The translations under genes and the position numbers were made by a program. Under the pieces are notes generated by a model, which did no database searches, was not told where the DNA came from, and saw only the letters and a list, made by a program, of their open reading frames with translations. Below, one piece after another: positions 41,724 through 50,737 of a stretch of DNA of 64,000 nt. How positions within the stretch are numbered: the first letter of the stretch is position 1; every line of letters starts with the position of its first letter. The DNA is from Kocuria sp. TGY1127_2 (GTDB lineage Bacteria; Actinomycetota; Actinomycetes; Actinomycetales; Micrococcaceae). The DNA lies in assembly GCF_013394385.1 (NCBI RefSeq), contig NZ_AP022834.1:1054001-1118000 (forward strand), in the 5' to 3' direction.

Positions 41724-42196
41724 CCGAGATTGCGGTAGCGCATGGCGCGCTGGGCCTCACGCTTGTCTTGGGCCTCGCGCAGGGCGTGCCTTTTGTCGTA
41801 TTCTCTCTTGCCCTGGGCCAGAGCGATTTCGACCTTCGCTTTGCCATCGCGGAAATAGAGTTGAAGAGGTACGACCGTGAAGCCGGTTTCCTTGGTCTTC
41901 TGATCCAGCTTGTGGAGCTCTTGACGGTGGAGGAGGAGCTTCCGACGCCGTCGAGCCTCGTGATTAGTCCACGAGCCGTGACCGTATTCGGCGATGTGAA
42001 TGTTCTCCAGCCAGAGCTCACCTCTGGTCATCTGGCAAAAGCCATCCACGATAGAGGCTCCTCCGTCTCGCAAGGACTTAACCTCAGTACCCAGAAGGGC
42101 AATCCCGGCTTCATACGTATCCAGGATGGTGTAATCGTGACGGGCCTTGCGGTTGGTCGCTATGACCTTGCGCCCGTCGTCGTTCTTTTTAGCCAT
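41720..42196 (-). CDS. smpB: tmRNA-binding protein SmpB
   Basis: A 158-residue partner of tmRNA in trans-translation. The oligonucleotide-binding barrel shows [28 protein letters not shown] and the C-terminal tail [14 protein letters not shown] type sequence ([18 protein letters not shown]) that enters the decoding centre. ATG at 42196. It is 48 bases downstream of prfB on the same strand and about 1.4 kb from the tmRNA gene. In many Micrococcales ftsE-ftsX lie between prfB and smpB; here they do not. Confidence 0.97.
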   Translation of the reverse strand: MAKKNDDGRKVIATNRKARHDYTILDTYEAGIALLGTEVKSLRDGGASIVDGFCQMTRGELWLENIHIAEYGHGSWTNHEARRRRKLLLHRQELHKLDQKTKETGFTVVPLQLYFRDGKAKVEIALAQGKREYDKRHALREAQDKREAQRAMRYRNLG

Positions 42197-42244
42197 GAGT
42201 CTGTTGATCTGGTTCTTCTGCCCGTCAGGGCATCGGTGAATGGA

Positions 42245-43363
42245 CTATGAATGGTCCGACTGCCGTTGACCGGCGCGCCATCGGATTCCGGCGTCGATGA
42301 AGTCGTCGATCGCTCCATCGAAAACCGCACTGGGATTACCTTCCTCATGGTTGGTCCGAAGATCCTTGACCATTTGGTAGGGGTTCAGAACATAGGAACG
42401 CATCTGGTCTCCCCATGAGGCCTTAACGTCACCGGCAAGCTCTTTTTTCTTCGCGTTTTCTTCTTCTTGGCGCTGAAGAAGCAAACGGGACTGCAAAACG
42501 CGCAGGGCGGCGGCCCGGTTCTGGATCTGCGACTTCTCGTTCTGCATGGAGACGACGATGCCGGTGGGTATGTGCGTCATGCGAACAGCAGAGTCCGTTG
42601 TATTGACCGACTGACCGCCCGGGCCGGAAGAGCGGAACACATCCACTTTAATCTCGTTCTCCGGTATGTCAATGCTGTCTGTCTGCTCGATCAAGGGGAT
42701 GACCTCGACCGCCGCGAACGAGGTTTGTCGCCGACCTTGGTTGTCGAACGGGGAGATGCGAACGAGTCGGTGAGTGCCCGCCTCCACTGAAAGCCTGCCG
42801 AAAGAATAGGGGGATTTGATCTCGAAGGTCGTGGACTTGAGTCCGGCTTCCTCCGCATACGACGTGTCCAGCACCTTGGCCGGATAACCGTGCTTCTCGG
42901 CCCAGCGCAGGTACATCCGCATGAGCATCTCGGCAAAATCGGCTGCATCGACGCCGCCGGCTCCGGAACGGATCGTGATGACGGCTTCCCGAGGGTCGTA
43001 TTCTCCCGAAAGCAACGTAACGATCTCGAGATCGGCCAAGGCCTTTTGAATCGAGGAAAGCTCCGAGTCGGCTTCGTGGAGCAGATCCGCGTCTTCCTCT
43101 TCCCGAGCCAGCTCGACCATGGTCTCGAGGTCATCGATTCGGCCCAGAAGCTTCTCGAGGCGATCCAACTCCGATTGACGGTGCGAGAGCTTGGAAGTGA
43201 CCTTCTGAGCCGCATCGGGGTCGTCCCAGAGATTGGGAGCGGCCGCGGCTTCTGAGAGTTCCGCGATGGTCGCACGGAGCCCCTCGACGTCGCTGACCTG
43301 CTCTATTTGAGCATAGGTAGCGCGGAGGTCCTTGATTGCTGCGGAAAAGTCGGTGGAAGCCAT
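42245..43363 (-). CDS. prfB: Peptide chain release factor 2
   Basis: A 372-residue RF2 that reads UGA and UAA stop codons. The tripeptide anticodon SPF is in [12 protein letters not shown] and the peptidyl-hydrolysis GGQ loop in [17 protein letters not shown]. As in other actinobacteria the gene is one continuous frame without the programmed +1 frameshift seen in enterobacteria. ATG 43363 is preferred; in-frame GTG and TTG just upstream are alternatives. It is oriented away from ssrA. Confidence 0.97.
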   Translation of the reverse strand: MASTDFSAAIKDLRATYAQIEQVSDVEGLRATIAELSEAAAAPNLWDDPDAAQKVTSKLSHRQSELDRLEKLLGRIDDLETMVELAREEEDADLLHEADSELSSIQKALADLEIVTLLSGEYDPREAVITIRSGAGGVDAADFAEMLMRMYLRWAEKHGYPAKVLDTSYAEEAGLKSTTFEIKSPYSFGRLSVEAGTHRLVRISPFDNQGRRQTSFAAVEVIPLIEQTDSIDIPENEIKVDVFRSSGPGGQSVNTTDSAVRMTHIPTGIVVSMQNEKSQIQNRAAALRVLQSRLLLQRQEEENAKKKELAGDVKASWGDQMRSYVLNPYQMVKDLRTNHEEGNPSAVFDGAIDDFIDAGIRWRAGQRQSDHS

Positions 43364-43588
43364 ATCCACCAAGTCTAGTCGATTGTCTAGCCCTCAGCCT
43401 CCGAAGAGGTGAGTCAGGGCGAATAAGAGACGGCTTCGCGCCTCCGCCTCGGCCGCGCAGACTTCGGGCTCTCGGCGGTAGTTGGGGTTTCCAAAGCGTC
43501 TTGAAGGGGGTATAGTAGGGAAGTCCGAAGGGTTGAAAAGTAAGAATATTTGACGGCCCTCCGGGAACGTAGATTGAAAACCAAATAT

Positions 43589-43958
43589 GGGGATGATCGG
43601 TTTCGACGATGCCAGTTGCGGCAGGTGAAGCGGGCCGAGAATGTAGAGTCATCTCGTTAACGTTCTCTGCAAAACAATAAGTGCCAAATCTGAAAAGCGC
43701 ACTGACTTCGCTCTCGCTGCGTAAGTAGCCAGAGCAGTCTGCTAGCCCGGGTTCGCTTTCGACCCGGTTCCTAGTATCAGTTTAGAAGGCCACTGCTCTA
43801 GTCCCTCTCCGTAGGGGGCTAGGGGACTTTTATGCGGATAGGTTCGGCGGCAACCAGTTTGTGGGAGTGCCGGAGCCGAAAACACCGATTCACAAACTGC
43901 GCCCGGAGAAACCCTGGCAAAGCTGCATCGGACCGGGGTTCGATTCCCCGCATCTCCA
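43589..43958 (+). ncRNA. ssrA: Transfer-messenger RNA (tmRNA)
   Basis: A 370-base RNA. The 5' acceptor strand GGGGATG pairs with 3' CATCTCC, and the T-arm is CCGGGG-TTCGATT-CCCCG; CCA is not encoded. The tag frame starts at GCC 43683 and ends with TAA at 43722-43724, giving AKSEKRTDFALAA, whose ALAA end is the proteolysis signal. The choice of resume codon is inferred from frame and the family's Ala-first rule; the GCA at 43669 is out of frame. Pseudoknot-like stems follow the tag. Confidence 0.96.
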
Positions 43959-43967
43959 CTTTTCACA

Positions 43968-44000
43968 ATGCCCGGACCTCATGCGTGAGGCCCGGGCATT
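43968..44000 (+). terminator. Terminator after tmRNA
   Basis: AATGCCCGGACCTCA (43968-43982) pairs with TGAGGCCCGGGCATT (43986-44000) with one mismatch, ten bases after the tmRNA 3' end. No strong U-run follows. Confidence 0.7.
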
Positions 44001-44156
44001 GTCATATCCGCAACAGCCTGGTGGCCGTATAGCCGTTCTATAGACTCTTCCCGAGAACGGAGCCGGCAATCCGAATCTGGTGGTGTGATTAAATGGCCTG
44101 TATACAACATATGCGGTGAACCACGTCGAGCCCACGGAAACGAGGAGAAGTCTCCT

Positions 44157-44906
44157 ATGACCAACAATCCCTCATCTGAGAACCACGAGCCAAACTCCGA
44201 AGAGAACGGTTCGGCTCCGCGCTTCGGCCAGAGAGACCCCCAAGCCTCCTACGGAGAACACAGCAACGGGGGCCATGAAGCGACCGAGGAACAGCCCCAG
44301 TACGGTAACTACCCTTCCCACGGCTCCTCCGTCAGCGGTCAGCCCGACGACGGAAATCGTTATGGCCAACAAGAACGCGGCTATCAACCGTTGCCGCACG
44401 ACTACGGCCAACAACCGTCCAACGACCAGTACAACGGGCAGCCTCGGTACGGTGCTCCTAACACCCAGGCTTATCCGATGAATGACTCGGGTCAACCTCA
44501 GTACCAGCCGAATAATTATGGCCAGCCGAATTATCAGCAATACCCGTCTCGGGCAGGGGAGCGTCCGAATGGTTGGGGGATGGGTCTGGCCGCCCTCATC
44601 TGCGGTATAGCCAGCGTCGTCCTGTGCTGGTTGGTCCTTCCTGGGATTGCCGGAATCGTAGCCATAGTGCTCGGTATCGTCGCGGTCAGGAAGCTCGGCA
44701 AAACCCAAGGGGCCAGTAAGGCCATGCCGATCATCGGTATCGTTCTCGGTGCGATCGGCGTGATTCTTTCTGTTATTGTCGGCGTGCTTTTTGCGATCGG
44801 TCTGTCGGTTGCCAATGACGCCGCCCAACAGTGCGGGGGATACTCCTCGGCCAACAGCGCAGAATTCGAACAATGCGTTGACTCTTACATCCAGTCGAAC
44901 TACTGA
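44157..44906 (+). CDS. DUF4190 membrane protein with Gln/Tyr/Asn-rich N-terminus
   Basis: A 249-residue protein. Residues 1-145 are low-complexity and rich in Gln, Tyr, Asn, Pro and Gly, with recurring QPQY-type units. The DUF4190 domain follows, with two long membrane helices (about 147-185 and 195-225) and a short extracytoplasmic tail with two cysteines (QQCGG and FEQCV) that could form a disulfide. Function is unknown. ATG 44157 follows GAGGAG. The gene is a single unit ended by a perfect terminator. Confidence 0.85.
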   Translation: MTNNPSSENHEPNSEENGSAPRFGQRDPQASYGEHSNGGHEATEEQPQYGNYPSHGSSVSGQPDDGNRYGQQERGYQPLPHDYGQQPSNDQYNGQPRYGAPNTQAYPMNDSGQPQYQPNNYGQPNYQQYPSRAGERPNGWGMGLAALICGIASVVLCWLVLPGIAGIVAIVLGIVAVRKLGKTQGASKAMPIIGIVLGAIGVILSVIVGVLFAIGLSVANDAAQQCGGYSSANSAEFEQCVDSYIQSNY

Positions 44907-44930
44907 TTCCGGGTCTCGCGAGGAGGCTGA

Positions 44931-44977
44931 CACGAAAAGGCCCCGCTACCGTGATTCGGTAGCGGGGCCTTTTCGTG
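44931..44977. terminator. Perfect 21-bp bidirectional terminator
   Basis: Arms 44931-44951 and 44957-44977 are perfectly complementary over 21 bases, around loop TGATT. The core is GGCCCCGCTACCG, flanked by AAAA and TTTT, so it works on both strands between the DUF4190 gene and convergent hisN. Confidence 0.92.
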
Positions 44978-44990
44978 CTGAAGAATACCT

Positions 44991-45830
44991 CTAGGATTCG
45001 GTGGGGATGAATTCACCCGACAACGAGGCCTCCGGATCACCGGCGGCCAGCTTGTCGAGTACTCTGCGGTGCAGATGTCCATTGGTTGCGACGGCATTGC
45101 CGCCGTGTGGGCCCTCCTCGCCATCGACGGAGGTGAACCGGCCTCCCGCCTCGGTCACGATCGGAACCAAAGCCGCCATATCGTGCAGGTTCAGTTCAGG
45201 CTCGCAGGCTATATCGACTGCGCCTTCGGCCAGGAGACAGTAGGACCAGAAGTCTCCGTAGGCTCTGACTCTCCATACCTGGTCGGTGAGATCGAGGAAC
45301 TGCTCGCGACGGCCGAGATCCTTCCACCCGGACAACGATGAGAAGGACAGCGAAGCGTCGTGCAGCGAGCTTATTGCAGACACGCCGAGGCGCCTCGCCT
45401 TAGCAATTGAACGGCCCGCGAAAGCGCCGCTTCCTTCCGCCGCCCACCAGCGTCGCTGAAGGGCAGGCGCAGATACTAACCCGACGACCGGCTTGCCCTC
45501 GTCCATCAGCGCGATCAACGTTGCCCACACGGGTACTCCCCGGACGAAATTCTTCGTACCGTCGATGGGATCCACGACCCACTGGCGAGGTGAGGAACCG
45601 GTTGCCCCAAATTCCTCCCCCACGACGGCGTCACGGGTCCGAGCACGGGAAAGATGTGAACGGATCAGTTGTTCTGCCTCGCGGTCGGCGTCCGTGACCG
45701 GAGTCAAGTCCGGCTTCGTTTCAACCGTGAAGTCCTGAGCCTGAAATTTTCCGAGCGTGTAGCGGTCAACGGCGTCGGCGATGACGTGCGCCAAACGCAT
45801 GTCATCGTTGTAGGGGCTCATTGAAGTCAT
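44991..45830 (-). CDS. hisN: Histidinol-phosphatase, inositol monophosphatase family
   Basis: A 279-residue Mg-dependent phosphatase of the IMPase fold. Metal-site motifs are GEEFG and DPIDGTKNF, with a third Asp in NLHDMAAL near the C-terminus. The actinobacterial members in this clade act as HisN in histidine synthesis, but inositol phosphatase activity is possible. ATG at 45830 has weak AGAAAG upstream; ATG 45821 is an alternative. It lies 37 bases downstream of rsgA in the aroA-rsgA-hisN operon. Confidence 0.9.
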   Translation of the reverse strand: MTSMSPYNDDMRLAHVIADAVDRYTLGKFQAQDFTVETKPDLTPVTDADREAEQLIRSHLSRARTRDAVVGEEFGATGSSPRQWVVDPIDGTKNFVRGVPVWATLIALMDEGKPVVGLVSAPALQRRWWAAEGSGAFAGRSIAKARRLGVSAISSLHDASLSFSSLSGWKDLGRREQFLDLTDQVWRVRAYGDFWSYCLLAEGAVDIACEPELNLHDMAALVPIVTEAGGRFTSVDGEEGPHGGNAVATNGHLHRRVLDKLAAGDPEASLSGEFIPTES

Positions 45831-45867
45831 GCTTTCTAGGCTATCCCATGCTCGAGGCGCCGCCCGG

Positions 45868-46977
45868 TTAGGAGGTCGCGCCAAGTTCCTTCACATCGTC
45901 CAGTCCTTCTTCGGTGGCTACTCCCAGTAGGCGCCGTAGCGACTCGAGTCTCTGCCCCGCGTAGTCTCCGGCCCTGCCGGAATCCACGAGAGCCTGGATT
46001 CCGCACCCTATGGCGTTGACTGCGTGCGTGCATCCTTTCGGGCAGTCGGCCGACCCAGGGGCCAAATCCTCGAATGCCCCGACCATAGTCTCCTTGGCGA
46101 CGTGGGCCAGGCCGAACGATCTGATTCCGGGCGTGTCCACGACCCACGTACCGGCCGCACCCCAAGCCGGGGAAATGGCCAGTGCCGATGAGGAGGTGTG
46201 CCGCCCGCGGCCTGTGACCTCGTTGACGCCGCCCGTGGACCGGGACGAACCGGCCAAGGCATTGACGAGGGTCGATTTTCCGACCCCAGAGTGGCCGAGG
46301 AACACGCTGACGTGGCCGTCGAGCTGGGCCTGCACGCCGTCGAGAAGGGCCGCATTCAGGGTCAGACTTTCGTGCTGGCCGACGCGGGTGAGCCCTTCCG
46401 CGGAGCCTTCCGGAGAGCTGGTCAGAATTCGCAGTGAGGTATTCGCGTAATAATCCCGAAGGGGAGCGGGGTCGCCGAGATCGGTTTTGGTGATGCAGAG
46501 GATGGGCTCAATGCCCGCGTCATACGCCGCGACGATCGATCGGTCGATGAAACCGGTCCGCGGGGTAGGGTGAGCCGCGGCTACAACGATGATCAGTTGG
46601 CTTGCGTTGGCCACAACGACCCTTTCAATGGGGTCGGTGTCATCCGCACTTCGGCGCAGGACTGTCGAGCGCTCCTCGAGACGTACGAGGCGTGCCAATG
46701 ATCCTTCCGACCCCGAGGTGTCTCCGACCAAGCCGACGAGGTCGCCAACGGCGATAGGGGTACGTCGCAAATCCTTTGCCCGGACCGCCGTGATCTGGGT
46801 TCCGGGCCCGCTTGTTCCGAGATCGATCGTGTATCGGCCGCGGTCAACGGTGACCACGCGTCCAATCACGGCGTCTTCGTGCGCGGGCCGGTCCTTGGTC
46901 CGGGGCCGGGAACCTTTCTTGTTGGCCCTGACATGAACATCGGATTCGTCCCATGACTGGGAAGAGCGTCGACGCAT
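45868..46977 (-). CDS. rsgA: Ribosome small-subunit-dependent GTPase RsgA
   Basis: A 369-residue circularly permuted GTPase for late 30S maturation. An N-terminal OB-fold (about 45-110) precedes the permuted G motifs: G4 TKTD, G1 GHSGVGKST, then G3 DTPG. The C-terminal zinc domain has [17 protein letters not shown] at 46977 overlaps the aroA stop by one base (TAATG), with GGAGGAGA upstream, so it is coupled to aroA. Confidence 0.96.
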   Translation of the reverse strand: MRRRSSQSWDESDVHVRANKKGSRPRTKDRPAHEDAVIGRVVTVDRGRYTIDLGTSGPGTQITAVRAKDLRRTPIAVGDLVGLVGDTSGSEGSLARLVRLEERSTVLRRSADDTDPIERVVVANASQLIIVVAAAHPTPRTGFIDRSIVAAYDAGIEPILCITKTDLGDPAPLRDYYANTSLRILTSSPEGSAEGLTRVGQHESLTLNAALLDGVQAQLDGHVSVFLGHSGVGKSTLVNALAGSSRSTGGVNEVTGRGRHTSSSALAISPAWGAAGTWVVDTPGIRSFGLAHVAKETMVGAFEDLAPGSADCPKGCTHAVNAIGCGIQALVDSGRAGDYAGQRLESLRRLLGVATEEGLDDVKELGATS

Positions 46978-48347
46978 TAGATGTCTCCTCCCTCGAGCAT
47001 GCCTTCCCACAGGGTGGTGAAGTCCGGCAGCGTCTTGGATGTGGTGTCCACGTTCTCCACGACGACGCCGTCAACCGCCAGCCCGATGACCGCCCCGGCC
47101 GTGGCCATACGGTGGTCTTCGTAGGTTTCGAAGAGGCCGCCGTGCCGAACGGGAGACAGCACCCGTATGCCGTCCTCGGTCTCTTCCGCCCGACCGCCCA
47201 GACGGTTGATTTCCGTCACGAGCGCCTTCAAACGGTCGGTCTCATGACCGCGAAGATGCCCAATTCCTCGCAGCCGTGAGGGCTGCTGGGCGAGAGCGGC
47301 GATGGCTGCCACGGTGGGAGCAAGTTCGCCGGCTTCGGAGAGATCGAGGTCGACCCCCGGCAACTGGCCGGTGAGGGCTCCTCCTCGCGGGCCGGTAACT
47401 TTCAGATCAGGCCCTTGACGATGAACTTCGGCCCCGAACTCGGGAAGGATCCGCCGCCAGTGATCGCCGCCTTGGGTCGTGGTTGCGGGCCAATCGGGAA
47501 TCGTTACCGTATTACCGGTGACCACAGCTGCCGCGAGGAACGGCCCCGCATTGGAGAGATCCGGTTCGACGGCGACGTCGTGGGCACGAGGTATCGCCGG
47601 AAGGACGCTCCAGGAGGAATCATGATTCGTCCGGACCGTGACGCCGTATTCGGCGAGCGTCTGGATAGTCATCTCAACGTGAGGCATCGACGGAATACCC
47701 GAACCCTCATGCCGGATCGTGAGGCCGCCCGGTAGGAGGCATCCGCTGAGCATCGCCGCGGACAAGAACTGGCTCGAAGTGCTCGCGTCGATGTGGATCA
47801 CACGCGTCCCTTCTCCGCGCTCACGGCCCTCGGCAGCCGCACCGCGGGGAAGAATGGTGAAAGGAAGGGTTCCTGTGCCCGCATCGTCCACCGTCGCGCC
47901 CAATTGACGAAGGGCATCGATGACCGGCGCCATGGGACGCTGCCGGGCACCCGCATCACCGTCGAACCGGGCCGGGACTCCCAGTATCGCCGTGAGCTGC
48001 GGGACGAATCGCATGACGGTTCCCGCGAGTCCCGTATCAATCTCAACCGTGTCAGGGAAACGAGCGTGACCACCGGAGGGGTGCTCGTCTAGGGAGACGG
48101 GATCGACCCTCACCAGCTGGCCATCACGTTCAAAACGTGCGCCGACCCTTTCGAGTGCCTCCATCATGAGGTTCGAATCCCTGGATTCGAGGGCTCCCCG
48201 AAGTGTGCTGGGCCCGTCGGCAATCGCCGCCAGGAACAAGTACCTGTTGGTGAGGGACTTGGAACCTGGCACTCGGACACGTGCGCTCCACGAGGAGTCG
48301 GGGAAGACCACGGGGGCGCGCCAGTCGCGGGCAACGGAAGGATTCAA
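46977..48347 (-). CDS. aroA: 3-phosphoshikimate 1-carboxyvinyltransferase (EPSP synthase)
   Basis: A 456-residue shikimate-pathway enzyme joining shikimate-3-phosphate and PEP. Motifs are PGSKSLTNRYLFLAA at the N-terminus, GLAGTVMRF, ASTSSQFLSAAML and RGHETDRLKAL. TTG at 48347 is chosen because GAGG lies seven bases before it and the conserved region begins soon after; the open frame to 48470 runs through a terminator hairpin and is unlikely to be coding. First gene of aroA-rsgA-hisN, close to sigH as in mycobacteria. Confidence 0.94.
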   Translation of the reverse strand: MNPSVARDWRAPVVFPDSSWSARVRVPGSKSLTNRYLFLAAIADGPSTLRGALESRDSNLMMEALERVGARFERDGQLVRVDPVSLDEHPSGGHARFPDTVEIDTGLAGTVMRFVPQLTAILGVPARFDGDAGARQRPMAPVIDALRQLGATVDDAGTGTLPFTILPRGAAAEGRERGEGTRVIHIDASTSSQFLSAAMLSGCLLPGGLTIRHEGSGIPSMPHVEMTIQTLAEYGVTVRTNHDSSWSVLPAIPRAHDVAVEPDLSNAGPFLAAAVVTGNTVTIPDWPATTTQGGDHWRRILPEFGAEVHRQGPDLKVTGPRGGALTGQLPGVDLDLSEAGELAPTVAAIAALAQQPSRLRGIGHLRGHETDRLKALVTEINRLGGRAEETEDGIRVLSPVRHGGLFETYEDHRMATAGAVIGLAVDGVVVENVDTTSKTLPDFTTLWEGMLEGGDI

Positions 48348-48408
48348 GAGGTACCTCGGCTGATTCTTGTATGGGTTGGGGAGTACACCGAATATTTTAA
48401 GCGCGAAC

Positions 48409-48434
48409 GGGGGTCCGCACGAATGCGGACCCCC
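48409..48434 (-). terminator. Terminator after DoxX gene
   Basis: A perfect 11-bp stem GGGGGTCCGCA (48409-48419), tetraloop CGAA, TGCGGACCCCC (48424-48434), about 45 bases past the DoxX stop and upstream of aroA. Confidence 0.8.
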
Positions 48435-48476
48435 GGATCGATCACAGGCGATCACATCGCCTGGTCTCACGCTGCA

Positions 48477-48989
48477 TCAGTTGCCGAAAACGTCTTCGGA
48501 CTTTTTCTTCAGACCGTCGCCCAGCTTATTGGACTTCTTTTTGACGTCCGCGCTGAGTTTTCCGGCGCGCCAGGCCAAAGAAGGGTTTCCTTCCGTATCG
48601 ACTGACGTCAAGGCGACGGCGCCCACGAGAGAGGCATTCTTGACGCCATCCGCGATGCGGGCTTCCTTCTTTTCCTTGGTGTCAGCCTCGGCGTTCGCAA
48701 AGTCGACGTAAGCGTTGATCGTGCCTGCTGCCAACAACAGTGTGGAGGAAAGACGCGGGAAGCGGCCGAGGGCGAACAACGCACCGGCGCCGACCTGAGT
48801 CGCGGCAATGGCCTGTCCGACGAGGCGTTCCTGGCCGCGCAAGGGAGCGAGCTGCGGTGCCGCTTTCGCTGCCGCATCGATAGCCGGCTTCAGGTGCTTG
48901 GCCGACTCCGGGGTACGCAGACGGTTGACACCGTTGTAGATGAACGATGCTGCCAACAGGGGGCGAGCAAGTTTGCGAACGATGGTCAT
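48477..48989 (-). CDS. DoxX family membrane protein
   Basis: A 170-residue DoxX-like protein. The N-terminal LARPLLAASFIYNGVNRLRTPE is the family start, followed by hydrophobic helices near 55-72 and 78-95 and a fourth weaker one near 115-130. The last 30 residues are Lys/Ser-rich (KKKSNKLGDGLKKKSEDV) and cytosolic. DoxX proteins are linked to thiol or redox balance in mycobacteria. ATG 48989 follows GAGGAGG. It is divergent from the redox sigma factor sigH; shared redox control is a reasonable guess. Confidence 0.92.
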   Translation of the reverse strand: MTIVRKLARPLLAASFIYNGVNRLRTPESAKHLKPAIDAAAKAAPQLAPLRGQERLVGQAIAATQVGAGALFALGRFPRLSSTLLLAAGTINAYVDFANAEADTKEKKEARIADGVKNASLVGAVALTSVDTEGNPSLAWRAGKLSADVKKKSNKLGDGLKKKSEDVFGN

Positions 48990-49137
48990 GATTCCTCCTC
49001 AACGTGGGAATTCGTTCTCGGCAACGGAGGATGCCGAACGAAAACCCGTGGGTTCACGATCATCCTATGTGATCGGGTCCACGGAGATACAGGTACGCCT
49101 GCCGTTTCGTGCCCTGCGAACAGAAAACCAATACGAC

Positions 49138-49163
49138 GGAATATAACGAACCGCGGGTCCGTT
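49138..49163 (+). promoter_or_regulatory. SigH/SigR-type autoregulatory promoter
   Basis: GGAAT (49138-49142), spacer of exactly 18, GTT (49161-49163). This is the SigR/SigH consensus (GGAAT-N18/19-GTT), 48 bases upstream of the sigH GTG. It implies positive autoregulation under thiol-oxidative stress, as in Streptomyces and mycobacteria. Confidence 0.85.
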
Positions 49164-49210
49164 GAAATTCACGACGACAAATACTGAGCAGTGCTGAGGG
49201 GTGATGCAGG

Positions 49211-49984
49211 GTGACGGCAACGTTGGAAAAGCCGTTGATGACGTCCGGGCCGACGTCCGGAGCATCTACGTCGACAAACCTTCTAGACTGGGATGAATTC
49301 ATCAGTAGGCCCAAGCGGAAGGAATCCGTGGACACAGTCGATCTGTCCCGCGAATCGGACGAAGAGCGCAAGGCTCGTTTCGAGCGGGAAGCCATGCAAT
49401 ATATAGATCAGTTGTATGCTGCCGCCTTGCGCATGGCCCGAAATCAGGCGGATGCACAGGACCTCGTCCAAGAGGCGTACACGAAGGCTTTTTCTGCGTT
49501 TCACCAATACAAGCCGGGTACGAACCTCAAGGCGTGGCTCTATCGCATCCTGACCAACACGTACATCAACCTGTATCGCAAGCGGCAACGCGAGCCGCAT
49601 CAGGCGAATACGGATTCCGTTGAGGACTGGCAGCTGGTCCAGGCTTCGGCCCACACATCATCAGGGTTGAAGTCGGCGGAGTCGGAGGCGCTCGAGCATC
49701 TGCCGGACAGTGACGTCAAAAGCGCGCTACAGTCCCTCCCGGAAGATTTCCGGATGGCGGTCTACTACTCGGACGTCGAGGGATTCGCGTACAAGGAAAT
49801 CGCAGAAATCCTCGATATCCCGATTGGTACCGTCATGTCCCGCCTCCACCGAGGACGCAGGCTCCTGCGCGAACAGCTGGCCGAATACGCCTCCGGCCTC
49901 GGATTCAGCACCGAAGGCGGTCGAAAAACCGGCTCCGGAAATAAGAAGACCAAGAATTCAACAGGCGCCCAGGGCGCCAAATAG
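49211..49984 (+). CDS. sigH: ECF sigma factor SigH (SigR-like)
   Basis: A 257-residue ECF sigma factor for thiol-oxidative and heat stress. Region 2 is visible as [20 protein letters not shown] and [19 protein letters not shown], and region 4 as [20 protein letters not shown] and [24 protein letters not shown] at 49211 is downstream of GAGGGG; an in-frame ATG at 49238 is an alternative, and longer and shorter SigR forms are known in Streptomyces. It is followed 35 bases later by its anti-sigma factor. Confidence 0.96.
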   Translation: MTATLEKPLMTSGPTSGASTSTNLLDWDEFISRPKRKESVDTVDLSRESDEERKARFEREAMQYIDQLYAAALRMARNQADAQDLVQEAYTKAFSAFHQYKPGTNLKAWLYRILTNTYINLYRKRQREPHQANTDSVEDWQLVQASAHTSSGLKSAESEALEHLPDSDVKSALQSLPEDFRMAVYYSDVEGFAYKEIAEILDIPIGTVMSRLHRGRRLLREQLAEYASGLGFSTEGGRKTGSGNKKTKNSTGAQGAK

Positions 49985-50019
49985 CGGTGAGAACGCCCAT
50001 CGTGAGGAAGGAAAGGATT

Positions 50020-50349
50020 ATGACAGACTGCCAAGAGACCGGCGGATGCCGCGAAGACAAGATCCATCGGATCTATGAATACCTCGACGGCGCTCTCTCC
50101 GCGGAAGACATCGAAGACATCTGTAAGCACTTGAATGAGTGCGAGACGTGTGCTCGAGAGTATGACCTGGAATGCGTGATCCGGTCAGCGGTCAAGCGCT
50201 CATGCTGCGAGCCCGCGCCGGAAGAGCTCAAACAATCGATCCTCGCAAGAATCGACTCATTGCGCGGCAGCACCGACGCTTCAGAACACGACCATTCGGC
50301 TCTGGGTGGAGCAGGCGACGACGCCTCGGACCGCCCGCTGGCTTCCTGA
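50020..50349 (+). CDS. rsrA: Zinc anti-sigma factor (RsrA/RshA)
   Basis: A 109-residue ZAS-family anti-sigma factor. The H-x3-C-x2-C motif is HLNECETC with His37, Cys41 and Cys44, and a further cysteine at 10, closely matching RsrA of Streptomyces (Cys11, His37, Cys41, Cys44). Disulfide formation releases zinc and SigH. ATG at 50020 follows GGAAAGG. A strong terminator follows. Confidence 0.96.
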   Translation: MTDCQETGGCREDKIHRIYEYLDGALSAEDIEDICKHLNECETCAREYDLECVIRSAVKRSCCEPAPEELKQSILARIDSLRGSTDASEHDHSALGGAGDDASDRPLAS

Positions 50350-50370
50350 CTGGGCCACGCCCCAAGGAAC

Positions 50371-50410
50371 AAAAAGGGCTGAGATGCTTTCAAGCATCTC
50401 AGCCCTTTTT
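50371..50410. terminator. Bidirectional terminator after rsrA and bL37 genes
   Basis: AAAAAGGGCTGAGATGCTT (50371-50389) is perfectly complementary to AAGCATCTCAGCCCTTTTT (50392-50410). It serves rsrA on the plus strand and the bL37 gene on the minus strand. Confidence 0.94.
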
Positions 50411-50469
50411 CTCGGCAGCCCAGCCGCTTCGCACAAGGCGAGGGCCGGTGCCACGGCCAAGCCAACTCC

Positions 50470-50544
50470 TTAGGAGTTAGGCCGCTTGCCATGGTTGGCT
50501 GCGTTCTTACGACGATCCTTACGCTTACGTCCACGCTTGCTCAT
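50470..50544 (-). CDS. Small ribosomal protein bL37 (24 residues)
   Basis: A 24-codon gene with ATG at 50544 and TAA at 50470. The product starts MSKRGRKRKDRRK and ends NHGKRPNS, eleven of 24 residues being Lys or Arg. This matches mycobacterial bL37 (from memory, starting MAKRGRKK and ending NHGKRPNA), a small actinobacterial 50S protein. GGAGG lies five bases before the ATG, an ideal ribosome-binding site. The shared terminator lies downstream. It is easily missed by gene finders because of its size. Confidence 0.92.
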   Translation of the reverse strand: MSKRGRKRKDRRKNAANHGKRPNS

Positions 50545-50737
50545 ATGAGCCTCCTTCCGCGCATCTTCGTACTCACGTATGAAGAGCGGCCCTGAAATGG
50601 TCAGCCCACCGCGGACCACCCGGCGCAGGGGCGCGCGGGATCAGGCAATGGGCATTGTGCATCATTCTGCCAGACAACACGACGCCGGTGCACATCGCCA
50701 CCGAAAAATGCGAGCGTGATCTCGGTCCAACCGAGAG

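Noticed and set aside
43550-43575. TTGACG/TAGATT as the ssrA promoter
   Set aside because: The spacer is only 14 bases, too short for a confident major-sigma promoter.
48165-48195. GGTTCGAATCC-like tRNA T-arm
   Set aside because: It lies inside aroA coding sequence and no acceptor or anticodon arms surround it.
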